From contig JBMYJR010000038.1 in assembly GCA_049594615.1 (NCBI GenBank), forward strand, positions 1 to 27,992: a DNA stretch of 27,992 nt. Direction: 5' to 3'. A program made the position numbers and the translations under genes. Below are positions 1 to 7,296 of the stretch, one piece after another. Positions within the stretch are counted from its first letter, which is position 1. Each line of letters opens with the position of its first letter. This DNA comes from CAXPZW01 sp049594615 (GTDB lineage Bacteria; Bacteroidota; Bacteroidia; Flavobacteriales_D; Sanyastnellaceae). The notes under the pieces were generated by a model. That model did not search any database. It saw only the letters and a list, made by a program, of their open reading frames with translations, and was not told the origin of the DNA.

Positions 1-104
1 TTTATAATAGGAGATAGTATGAGTAAAAATATTGATACCAAAAAGTTTAATTCAAATGAGAAAGCCTTACGGTATATCAGAGAGTTAGGGTTTAGTTTAA
101 AAGA
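1..104. other. A+T-rich foreign-looking segment at the window edge
   Basis: I count 27 G or C in the first 100 bases, against a clearly G+C-rich remainder. The composition changes abruptly between about 100 and 118, inside the reading frame of the downstream secreted-protein gene. The segment has a strong Shine-Dalgarno-like AGGAGA (9-14) four bases before an ATG (19), unlike the other genes here, which lack such sites. This fits a chimeric assembly join or DNA from another genome. A real insertion cannot be excluded from this edge alone. Confidence 0.7.
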
Positions 105-120
105 TCGTCATTACCCTTGA
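19..120 (+). CDS. Short reading frame in the A+T-rich tip; probable start of a foreign gene cut by the junction
   Basis: ATG at 19 opens a 33-codon frame ending at TGA 118-120. It begins MSKNIDTKKF, is rich in Lys, Asn and Ile, and is preceded by AGGAGA at a good spacing, so it looks like a genuine gene start from an A+T-rich genome that uses Shine-Dalgarno sites. The last codons and the stop lie in or next to the composition change. The true gene was probably longer and its continuation has been replaced. I do not recognise the product. It could be phage or plasmid DNA or a contaminant. Confidence 0.35.
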   Translation: MSKNIDTKKFNSNEKALRYIRELGFSLKDRHYP

Positions 121-2770
121 CTTTGTGCCCGGTCCTGGCGGGGCATTGTGGATGGGCAATGACTTTGGTGTGTGGCGCTACCAGACCGGCTGGACGTCCA
201 TGGGCGGCAACTTGCCCCCGGTATTTGTTTCCGACTTGGCGTTTGACGTGCACAACAACCGGGTATGGATCAGCACTTTTGGGCGCGGACTCTGGCAGGC
301 CCAACTGCCCTGCGAAACCGGCGAACCTATCCTACTCGCCTCAGACCAAACCTGGAGCGACGCCCACTTGATTGACCGTCCTGTGGTTGTCCCGGCTGGG
401 GTGACACTGACCATCACGGGCAAGGCCTTTTTTCACGCGCAAGCAGGCCTGCACATCGCTCCGGGAGGCCACTTGAAGGTGGTTGGCGGATGTTTGGCGC
501 CAGCATGTCCCGGACTGCCCTGGCCCGGCATCCAAGCACTCGGCACGCCCGGTCAACCCCAGCACCCTTCCTTCCAAGCCCGGGTGACCATCGCAGCTGG
601 GAGTTTGGTTTGCGGCGCGCAATGCGGAGTACGGGCCGGAGACCAAGACGGCTTAGCCGGAGGTGCCATTGTACGTGTAGACGACAGTCAATTTCAAGAT
701 TGCACGCGTGGTGTTGTACTCCATCCGTACCGATATACAAATTCAGGATTCCCCGAACCGCAAGCCTCGCGCTTTACTCGGAACACGTTTCGTTGGACGG
801 CGCAATACGACTTTGCCGCCCCACCCGCGGCCCACCTCTTTGTGGACCGCACCAACCAAGTGTACATCGCCGGTTGCGTGTTTGCCCACGAGGGCGACCT
901 TCCTGCCGGCACAGGATTGCTTAGCCGCAATGCCACCTGGCGCGCGCAAACCGGGTGCAGCCAACCGCTTGGACCCACCTCCGATTGCCCAGGCGACCCG
1001 CTTCCCTGCCGTTTTGAAGGACTTTTGCGCGGGGTAGACGCGCGCAGTTGGTGGGACACCGAAACCTTCGTGCTCACCGAAGCGCAGTTCTCAAACACGC
1101 GCCACAGTGTTCGTGCGGTGGGGGTGATGCTGGCTGAGATTTCCGGCTGCGTGTTTGACATTGATCCCTTGGCACCCGAAGACGGATTGCCCGCCTACGG
1201 CGTGCATCTGTTGGGCTGCAGCGGGTACCGCGTAGCCGGCAACGAATTTATTGGCAGCGACCCATCGGCGCACACCGCAGGCGTACTGGTGACTGCTTCT
1301 GAAGACGGCCCCAACCGGCTGTTTGGCAATGGCTTCGAAGAACTTCATTGGGCATGCCTGGCCCAAGGCGACAACCGCGACGATACCCCAACCACGGAAG
1401 ACGCTTGGGACGTCGTGGCCGACTACGATGGCTTGCGGGTGCTGTGCAACACCTTCTCGGGCAATGGCTACGACTTCAGCGTCACGCTTGACGGACAAGT
1501 AGCGGCCTACCAAGGCACCCCCAACCCAGAGGCACTGTGGGGCATACTGCCCGCACACAACGTCCGAAGCGAAGCACCTTGTTCTGACGCCAACTGGCTC
1601 CACATCAACCCCGGCAGTACCGGCTACGGCTACTTCTATCCAGAAACCGCAGCGGATCTCATCCCCACGCTGGACTGTTACTCCAACCCGGAGGTCTACC
1701 TGCTGGAACTCCAACCCGAACTGCTGACCTACGACTCGTTCGACTATGACGAGCACTGCAGCACCACATGGGTCCCGACGAGCACCGAAGCACTCTTGTC
1801 CGAAGCGGCTGCCGCCTGGAACGCCTGGGAACTCGGTGGCGAAGCACTCGGGGCGATGCTGGATGGTGGAGACACTGAAGGGATGCTACTTACGGTAAAC
1901 AACCCGTACACCCCACCCAAATCTGTGCTCCAGCTGTTGACCGCCCAAGCCCCGTGGACATCCCATCCCGTGCTGCGCGCAGCAGTAGCGCGCGCAGATC
2001 TCTCAGACCTCGAGTTGTACTCCATTTTGAACGCGCACGTGCCTTTGCACCCGACGGTGTATACACAGGCGCTGGAGCATTGGTCACAAGCCCCTTTCTG
2101 GCAGGCACAATTGTTAGCGGCGCAAGCCGGCGCCACACCCCACGCATGCACCCAACAGCAAGCACAACACGCTGCTTGGCGCAATCGCGCATTGGCACTG
2201 GAAGCACGAGCCCTCATGCACCTCAAGGATGCCGTACAGTGGAACACTTGGCAAGCCGTCACCGCAAATTTTCCACGGGATCCGGTCCGCATGCGTTGGT
2301 TGCTAGCACAGTTGGGCAAGGCGCTCAATCAAAGTCCAGATGCCCAAGACTACGGCGTGTCTGACCCCTTTGGAGCAATGCTGAGCGCAGCGGGCGGAGC
2401 CTCACCGGATGAACTAGCTGGGACATTGGGAACTGAAGCAGGCTGGCGCACTGTAGCTGCCAAGCCGGCGGTCTCCATGATTGTAGAACCCTTTGCCCCT
2501 GCGGTGCCTACCGCCAAATCCGTGGTTTGGTCTGGCGCGGCTCCAGACGCGCTGATCACCTATCCCAATCCGAGTGCAGGACGCTGGCACCTGACCAATG
2601 TGAACCCGGGCACCTGGTACGTATACACCTTACAAGGTGCACTCGTAGGCACAGGAGAGCTCCAAGGCTCCGGTGACGTCGTGGATGGTACAGCATGGCC
2701 CAGCGGGACGTACCTCCTCCAGATCCGCACCGAGCACGAACAAGTCAAGGGGGTGTTGATCCGACGTTAG
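101..2770 (+). CDS. Secreted protein, 5'-truncated: propeller end, beta-helix region, T9SS C-terminal sorting domain
   Basis: The frame is open from 101, just after a TAA at 98-100. The first start codon is GTG 125, but protein-like sequence (ITLDFVPGPG) already runs from about 110, so the true N-terminus is missing. Counting from 125, residues 1-65 resemble the last blades of a BNR/sortilin-type beta-propeller (GVWRY, then RVWISTFGRGLW). Residues about 70-470 have the Gly/Asn-rich turns and repeated short strands of a right-handed parallel beta-helix (GCVFDID, GNEFIGSD, GNGFEEL). A more helical Ala/Leu/Gln-rich part follows (about 550-790). The end, from about 807 (ITYPNPSAGRW through GTYLLQIRTE), is a typical type A T9SS sorting domain. 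The product is probably exported by T9SS and surface-attached or released; its ligand or enzymatic role is unknown. It converges with the E2 gene, with four bases between the stops. Confidence 0.8.
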   Translation, partial: KIVITLDFVPGPGGALWMGNDFGVWRYQTGWTSMGGNLPPVFVSDLAFDVHNNRVWISTFGRGLWQAQLPCETGEPILLASDQTWSDAHLIDRPVVVPAGVTLTITGKAFFHAQAGLHIAPGGHLKVVGGCLAPACPGLPWPGIQALGTPGQPQHPSFQARVTIAAGSLVCGAQCGVRAGDQDGLAGGAIVRVDDSQFQDCTRGVVLHPYRYTNSGFPEPQASRFTRNTFRWTAQYDFAAPPAAHLFVDRTNQVYIAGCVFAHEGDLPAGTGLLSRNATWRAQTGCSQPLGPTSDCPGDPLPCRFEGLLRGVDARSWWDTETFVLTEAQFSNTRHSVRAVGVMLAEISGCVFDIDPLAPEDGLPAYGVHLLGCSGYRVAGNEFIGSDPSAHTAGVLVTASEDGPNRLFGNGFEELHWACLAQGDNRDDTPTTEDAWDVVADYDGLRVLCNTFSGNGYDFSVTLDGQVAAYQGTPNPEALWGILPAHNVRSEAPCSDANWLHINPGSTGYGYFYPETAADLIPTLDCYSNPEVYLLELQPELLTYDSFDYDEHCSTTWVPTSTEALLSEAAAAWNAWELGGEALGAMLDGGDTEGMLLTVNNPYTPPKSVLQLLTAQAPWTSHPVLRAAVARADLSDLELYSILNAHVPLHPTVYTQALEHWSQAPFWQAQLLAAQAGATPHACTQQQAQHAAWRNRALALEARALMHLKDAVQWNTWQAVTANFPRDPVRMRWLLAQLGKALNQSPDAQDYGVSDPFGAMLSAAGGASPDELAGTLGTEAGWRTVAAKPAVSMIVEPFAPAVPTAKSVVWSGAAPDALITYPNPSAGRWHLTNVNPGTWYVYTLQGALVGTGELQGSGDVVDGTAWPSGTYLLQIRTEHEQVKGVLIRR

Positions 2771-2774
2771 CGGA

Positions 2775-4034
2775 TCACACGAGCATCATCACTGGGGTCT
2801 CCAGGTGTTGCTTGAAGGTCTGCAGGAATGCAGCGCCTGATGCGCCGTCCACCACGCGGTGGTCGCACGAGAGGGTCACCTTCATGCGGTTGCCAGGCAC
2901 CACCTGACCGTCTTTGACAACGGGCTCCTGGCGAATGGCACCCACCGCCATGATGCATGAATCAGGCGGGTTGATGATGGCGGTGAACTCCTCGATGCCA
3001 AACATGCCCAGGTTGGAGATGGTGAAGGTGCTGCCCTCCCAATCGGCGGGTTGCAGCTTCTTCTCGCGGGCGCGTCCTGCAAAGTCGCGCACTTCGGCCG
3101 AGATGGTGGTCATCGGCTTGAGGTCGGCGTGGCGTACCACGGGCACCAACAGTCCGTCTTCAACGGCTACGGCAACACCTACGTTGACGTGGTCGTTGGT
3201 GCGGATGCGGTCACCCAACCAGCTACTGTTGACAGCGGGATGCTTTTTGAGGGCAGTCGCTACGGCTTTGATCACCATATCGTTGAAGGAAATGCGGACG
3301 CCGTCGTTGGCGTTGACTGCCTTGCGGGCGGCCACTGCATTGTCCATATCGATGTCAATGGTGAGGTAGAAGTGCGGTGCGGTAAACTTGCTCTCGGCCA
3401 GGCGTCGAGCGATGGTTTTGCGCATTTGAGATACCGCTACTTCGGTATAGCTTTCCACAGCTCCGGTGAGCGCAGAGGCGCCAGCGGCAGCTGGGGTAAA
3501 GTTCTCGATGTCGCGTTTGACGACACGACCGCCTTCGCCGGTGCCGGCAATGGCTGCAATGTCAACGCCTTTTTCCTCGGCCAAACGACGGGCGAGTGGC
3601 GAAGCCTTCACCCGGCCATTGGCCGATGGGGCTGCCACAGCCGCTGGAGCTGGAGCCGGGGTGGGGGTGGGTGCAGGAGCAGCGGGGGCCGGAGCCGGTG
3701 CAGCAGCTGCCGGTGCAGGAGCGGGAGCGGGAGCCGCCTCTTCAGCAGGGGCGGGAGCGGCTTCTGCTTCGGCCAACAAAGCCGAAATGTCTTCGCCTTT
3801 TTCACCAATGATACACAACAGGGAATCCACCGGAGCAGTTTCGCCTTTTTGCACACCGATGTGGAGCAGGACGCCGTCGTTGAACGACTCGAACTCCATG
3901 GTGGCTTTGTCGGTCTCGATCTCGGCGAGCAGTTCACCGGATTCTACGGTGTCGCCAACTTGCTTGTGCCATTCAGCCACCACACCTTCGGTCATGGTGT
4001 CGCTGAGTTTGGGCATACGGGTTATTTCAGCCAT
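2775..4034 (-). CDS. pdhC: Pyruvate dehydrogenase complex E2, dihydrolipoamide acetyltransferase
   Basis: E2 core enzyme of the pyruvate dehydrogenase complex, which passes the acetyl group from E1 through lipoamide to CoA. The 419 residues show the full domain order. An N-terminal lipoyl domain (1-80) has the lipoylation lysine K43 in ETDKATME. An Ala/Pro-rich flexible linker covers about 91-137. A peripheral subunit-binding domain (141-178) carries VKASPLARRLA and GTGEGGRVVKRDI. The catalytic domain runs from about 195 to the end, with H392 and D396 in DHRVVDG. There is only one lipoyl domain. The gene starts 21 bases after E1-alpha stops, so the two are almost certainly cotranscribed. E1-beta is absent, as in many Flavobacteriia, where it is encoded elsewhere. 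A branched-chain 2-oxoacid E2 is less likely given the gene pair. Confidence 0.96.
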   Translation of the reverse strand: MAEITRMPKLSDTMTEGVVAEWHKQVGDTVESGELLAEIETDKATMEFESFNDGVLLHIGVQKGETAPVDSLLCIIGEKGEDISALLAEAEAAPAPAEEAAPAPAPAPAAAAPAPAPAAPAPTPTPAPAPAAVAAPSANGRVKASPLARRLAEEKGVDIAAIAGTGEGGRVVKRDIENFTPAAAGASALTGAVESYTEVAVSQMRKTIARRLAESKFTAPHFYLTIDIDMDNAVAARKAVNANDGVRISFNDMVIKAVATALKKHPAVNSSWLGDRIRTNDHVNVGVAVAVEDGLLVPVVRHADLKPMTTISAEVRDFAGRAREKKLQPADWEGSTFTISNLGMFGIEEFTAIINPPDSCIMAVGAIRQEPVVKDGQVVPGNRMKVTLSCDHRVVDGASGAAFLQTFKQHLETPVMMLV

Positions 4035-4055
4035 GGTCTTTTCCGGGAAAGAGGA

Positions 4056-5105
4056 TTAGTCGTTTACGTATGGGTAGTCTGCCTGCATGTACACGTCTTC
4101 GTAAAGCTCGTGTGGTTGAGGGTCGGGGGACTCCTCTGCAAACTTAACCGCGTCGTCCACCAGTTGTTTCACCTCGGCTTGGATGGCCTCGATTTCAGCG
4201 GCTGTCAGATAACGCTTCTTTTTGATGGTGTCCAACACGTGAGTGATGGGGTCCCGGTCTTGGAAGTCTTTTACCTCATCCTTGGTGCGGTACTTCTGGG
4301 GATCGGACATCGAGTGGCCTTTGTAGCGGTAGGTCTCAATGTTGAGCAGGGTTGGTCCCTCGCCCTTGCGGCCGCGTTCTGCAGCGCGTGCGAAGGCTTC
4401 GGTAACTGCTTCAGGGCTCATGCCGTCTACGGTCTCTGAGGGCATCTGGTAGCTGGCACCCAAAACCGAAAGGTCCTCTACGTTGGTGGTACGTTCCACC
4501 GAGGTACCCATCGCGTACTTGTTGTTTTCAATGACGAAGATCACTGGAAGCTTCCAGGTCATGGCCATGTTAAAGGTTTCGTGCAAGGCACCTTGACGTG
4601 CAGCACCGTCACCGAAGAAGGTGGCGGTCACGTGGTCTTCCTCGCGGTACTTGTCTGCGAACGCAATGCCGGCTCCCATGGGAATTTGGGCACCCACGAT
4701 GCCGTGGCCTCCGAAGAGGTTGCGCTCCTTGTCAAACATGTGCATGGAACCGCCCTTGCCTTTACACAGCCCGGTGGTTTTGCCATACATCTCAGCCATC
4801 ACTTTACCGGGGTCGGTACCCAAAGCAAGTGGGTGGGCGTGATCGCGGTAAGCGGTAATGACGCGGTCAGTCGGGCGCAGGGCCTCGGTCATGCCAGCGA
4901 GTACAGCTTCCTGTCCGATGTACAGGTGGCAGAAGCCGCCGAACTTTTGCTGGATGTAGAGTTGACCACATTTCTCCTCAAACTTGCGCATCAGGAGCAT
5001 GTCGCGGTACCAGCGAACGTAGGTCTCCTTGTTGTATGCAGAGGCTTTCTTGCTCGCCGCGGCGCGCTTGCCTTTGGTGGGCTTTTTGGGGGTTGCAGTT
5101 GCCAT
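4056..5105 (-). CDS. pdhA: Pyruvate dehydrogenase E1 component, alpha subunit
   Basis: Thiamine-diphosphate-dependent E1-alpha subunit, which pairs with E1-beta to decarboxylate pyruvate and acetylate the E2 lipoyl group. The 349-residue length is normal for the heterotetrameric E1 type. The ThDP/Mg-binding motif starts GDGA at residue 165 and ends with NN at 194-195. The substrate-side loop YRYKGHSMSDPQKYR, typical of E1-alpha, lies further on. The N-terminus is basic and Ala/Lys/Thr-rich (MATATPKKPTKGKR), a common low-complexity extension. I chose ATG 5105 over the in-frame TTG at 5129, because a TATATTTG promoter element covers 5134-5127 and the TTG would lie inside it. The gene is first of a two-gene unit with the E2 gene and divergent from the VTC gene. 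It carries no mitochondrial-type signal. Confidence 0.95.
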   Translation of the reverse strand: MATATPKKPTKGKRAAASKKASAYNKETYVRWYRDMLLMRKFEEKCGQLYIQQKFGGFCHLYIGQEAVLAGMTEALRPTDRVITAYRDHAHPLALGTDPGKVMAEMYGKTTGLCKGKGGSMHMFDKERNLFGGHGIVGAQIPMGAGIAFADKYREEDHVTATFFGDGAARQGALHETFNMAMTWKLPVIFVIENNKYAMGTSVERTTNVEDLSVLGASYQMPSETVDGMSPEAVTEAFARAAERGRKGEGPTLLNIETYRYKGHSMSDPQKYRTKDEVKDFQDRDPITHVLDTIKKKRYLTAAEIEAIQAEVKQLVDDAVKFAEESPDPQPHELYEDVYMQADYPYVND

Positions 5106-5126
5106 GTCCAAAACGATTGGTGGCGA

Positions 5127-5134
5127 CAAATATA
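5127..5134 (-). promoter_or_regulatory. Bacteroidota -7 promoter element (TATATTTG) for pdhA-pdhC
   Basis: On the minus strand the sequence reads TATATTTG, a full match to the Bacteroidota sigma -7 consensus TAnnTTTG. It ends 21 bases before the pdhA ATG (5105), predicting a leader of roughly 15 bases. I see no good -33 TTG at the usual distance, so this rests on the -7 box and its position. Confidence 0.5.
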
Positions 5135-5309
5135 CAGCGCGTTTCGGCGCCCACCGAAGGTGCTCGGTGAAAATTCAATCCCAACCTCTCGGATTTGAGA
5201 ATCGTGGGAATGGCGCACCCCAGAGATTAAGTGTCCCAAATACACTTTTTTCCTCCATTGCCTTTCAACCCCAATCGTATCCGTTCGCCTCTGCCAACGT
5301 GCAAACGCC

Positions 5310-5317
5310 TATCTTTG
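5310..5317 (+). promoter_or_regulatory. Bacteroidota -7 promoter element (TATCTTTG) for the VTC-DUF4956 unit
   Basis: TATCTTTG is an exact match to TAnnTTTG and identical to the box before tyrS. It lies in the gap between the divergent pdhA and VTC genes. It ends six bases before an in-frame TTG (5324), so transcription would begin at or very near the start codon used here. That argues against a start further upstream. No clear -33 TTG is visible. Confidence 0.45.
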
Positions 5318-5323
5318 GAAGGC

Positions 5324-6082
5324 TTGGAAAATTTCGAAGACATCTCCCGCTCCCTGCAGTCCATTACGCTTGCGGAAATGGACAGCGTTGCCCTGATGAA
5401 CCGCACCGACACCAAATTCATGTTGGACCGCGGCTCAGCACTGGACATGCTGGGAGAAATCGCGCATGGCTTCCGCATTCTAGAAGTCAACAGCGTACGC
5501 CTCAACCGCTACGAAACCCTCTACTACGACACCGAAGACTTGCGTTTCTTTCGCCTGCACCTCAACGGCAAGTTGAACCGCTACAAAGTCCGCAACCGCA
5601 AGTATGTGGAGTCCGACCTCTCGTTTTTGGAAGTCAAGTTCAAGAGCAACAAGAGCCGCACCATCAAGCAGCGCGTGGTCATCGACGACATCGAACTGCA
5701 CCCGAGCCCAGACTCCCAGGCCTTCATCACCGATGCCTCTGGATTAGAACTGGACCTCAAACCCCAATTGTGGAGCTACTTCACAAGAATGACCTTGGTC
5801 CACAACCAGCTGCCCGAACGCCTCACCATCGACACTGATCTGCGCTTCAGCACCCAGACCGGTGAAGTGGCCTTCGACAACATGTGCATCGTTGAACTCA
5901 AGCAAGAACGCCTCAACCGACAATCCCCGTTTTTCAGAGCCGCCAAAGCGCGCGGCATCCGTCCTTCGGGGGTGAGTAAATACTGTCTTGGAATTGCATC
6001 TTTGCGCGACGACTTGAAACTCAACGCGCTCAAGCCCAAGCTCAAACTCGTACAAAAGATTCAAGCCCATGTGGTGGAATGA
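5324..6082 (+). CDS. VTC-domain protein, polyphosphate polymerase-like
   Basis: VTC domains fold as a tunnel that makes polyphosphate from nucleotide triphosphate in yeast VTC4; bacterial members are usually annotated polyphosphate polymerase domain proteins. Seen here are MNRTDTKFML near the start, RYETLYYDTEDLRFF, KVRNRKY, FLEVKFKSNKSRTIKQR, IDTDLRF and VELKQER. Their basic and acidic strand residues have the family's pattern of R/K and E in the tunnel. The frame is open from GTG 5231, but I prefer TTG 5324: a perfect -7 box lies at 5310-5317, the added residues are Pro-rich and unlike the family, and LENFEDIS before the core fits known N-termini. ATG 5378 would cut into the conserved start. 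The stop overlaps the DUF4956 gene by 14 bases, implying translational coupling. The polymerase activity itself is inferred. Confidence 0.85.
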   Translation: MENFEDISRSLQSITLAEMDSVALMNRTDTKFMLDRGSALDMLGEIAHGFRILEVNSVRLNRYETLYYDTEDLRFFRLHLNGKLNRYKVRNRKYVESDLSFLEVKFKSNKSRTIKQRVVIDDIELHPSPDSQAFITDASGLELDLKPQLWSYFTRMTLVHNQLPERLTIDTDLRFSTQTGEVAFDNMCIVELKQERLNRQSPFFRAAKARGIRPSGVSKYCLGIASLRDDLKLNALKPKLKLVQKIQAHVVE

Positions 6083-6806
6083 CCTGCTCAACCTGTTTTC
6101 TGCACTGGAACCTGCAGCACAGGAAATCATCAAGATCACCGATCCTGACCCCAACTTCAACCCGCTACCCAACGCGCTGTGGGATGCCGAGGACACCATC
6201 AAGTTGCTGATCCGCTTTGCGATCAACTTCGGGTTCATCTTTGTGCTGATCCGCTTCATCTATTACCCCGCGGCCAAACGCAAAGACTTCCTGTTTACCT
6301 ATTTCCTGATTGGCATCACCATCTTCCTGCTGTGCTTCATGCTGGAGAATGTGAACCTGGAAATGGGACTGGCACTTGGCCTGTTTGCCATCTTCGGTAT
6401 CATACGCTACCGGACCGACCCCATTCCCATCAAGGAGATGACCTACCTGTTCATTGTGATTGCCATGTCGGTGATGAACGCGCTGGTCAACAAGCGCATC
6501 TCAATTTCAGAGATGGTGTTTGCCAACGGCGTAATCTTGGTGGCTACATATGGGCTTGAGAAAATCTGGCTGCTGCGCCATGAGTCGCAAAAGGTGGTGC
6601 TGTACGAAAACATCGAACTCATCCGCAAAGGCCGCCGCGAAGACCTCATTGCCGACCTCAGCGAGCGCACCGGCATCAACATCAACCGCATTGAAATTGG
6701 CCGCATCGACTTTTTGCGCGACACGGCCCTGATCAAAATCTACTACTACGGAGATGAGCAGCCCGATCAAGGCGACGACCTGTCGGGCAATTCGTTCAGA
6801 ATGTAG
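6069..6806 (+). CDS. DUF4956 family integral membrane protein
   Basis: A 245-residue protein with about five predicted hydrophobic segments (roughly 46-66, 74-93, 98-112, 124-140, 147-163) followed by a soluble C-terminal part of about 75 residues. The loop RYRTDPIPIKEMTYLF (113-128) is the most family-like feature of DUF4956. The tail has an alternating basic/acidic pattern (RKGRREDLIADLSERTG). It overlaps the VTC gene by 14 bases and is surely in the same operon. VTC and DUF4956 genes occur together in many bacteria, often with a CotH-kinase gene, which is not present here. By analogy with yeast VTC the membrane partner might anchor the polymerase or move its product, but this is inference. 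The gene converges on ispF with 10 bases between the stops. Confidence 0.85.
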   Translation: MWWNDLLNLFSALEPAAQEIIKITDPDPNFNPLPNALWDAEDTIKLLIRFAINFGFIFVLIRFIYYPAAKRKDFLFTYFLIGITIFLLCFMLENVNLEMGLALGLFAIFGIIRYRTDPIPIKEMTYLFIVIAMSVMNALVNKRISISEMVFANGVILVATYGLEKIWLLRHESQKVVLYENIELIRKGRREDLIADLSERTGININRIEIGRIDFLRDTALIKIYYYGDEQPDQGDDLSGNSFRM

Positions 6807-6816
6807 TCCGAGTGGG

Positions 6817-7296
6817 TTAGCGGTGGATGAGGCACACGCAGTATGCGCTGACGCCTTCTTCGCGCCCTACAAACCCCAGCTTTTCGGTAGTGGTGGCTTT
6901 GATGGACACGCGTCCTTCTTCCACCTCCATGACTTCAGCAATCACCTGTTTCATCTCGGGGATGATGGGCTTGATTTTGGGACGTTGCAAGCAAATGGTG
7001 CTGTCGATGTTGCCAATCTTCCAACCCGCATCGCGGATCAGTTTGACCACGCCGGCCAGCAGCTTCTTGCTGTCGATGCCTTTGTACTGGGGATCAGTAT
7101 CAGGAAAGTGGTAGCCGATGTCACGCATGTCTGCGGCGCCCAGCAGGGCATCACAAATCACGTGCAACAGCACATCGGCGTCTGAATGGCCGATGCTGCC
7201 TTTTTCGTGGGGGACCAAAATGCCCCCCAACCAAAATTCTTCGCCCGGTCCGAGTTGGTGGACGTCGTAGCCAAAGCCTACGCGGAAATCCATCAT
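6817..7296 (-). CDS. ispF: 2-C-methyl-D-erythritol 2,4-cyclodiphosphate synthase
   Basis: Fifth enzyme of the MEP pathway to isoprenoid precursors. It converts CDP-ME 2-phosphate to the cyclic diphosphate with release of CMP. The 159 residues match the family length. Metal ligands D11 and H13 (GYDVHQL) and H45 (GHSDADVLLH) are present, as is DIGYHFPDTDPQYKG. The C-terminal KATTTEKLGFVGREEG motif binds the CDP moiety. The ATG at 7296 overlaps the porV stop as ATGA, with a second ATG directly after it. The gene is therefore probably translated by coupling to porV. The pairing with a secretion gene looks like gene order and not shared function. Confidence 0.97.
   Translation of the reverse strand: MMDFRVGFGYDVHQLGPGEEFWLGGILVPHEKGSIGHSDADVLLHVICDALLGAADMRDIGYHFPDTDPQYKGIDSKKLLAGVVKLIRDAGWKIGNIDSTICLQRPKIKPIIPEMKQVIAEVMEVEEGRVSIKATTTEKLGFVGREEGVSAYCVCLIHR

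Noticed and set aside
3..8. TATAAT sequence as a -10 promoter
   Set aside because: It is only ten bases before the ATG at 19 and overlaps the ribosome-binding region, leaving no room for a transcript start. It is likely chance in A+T-rich DNA.
3640..3770. Apparent repetitive DNA in the E2 gene
   Set aside because: It encodes the Ala/Pro-rich linker normal for E2 proteins and is not an independent repeat element.
3051..4439. Plus-strand open frame spanning the E2 gene and part of E1-alpha
   Set aside because: It crosses two confidently identified minus-strand genes and their gap, and reads as low-complexity Ser/Gly/Cys sequence over the Ala/Pro linker.
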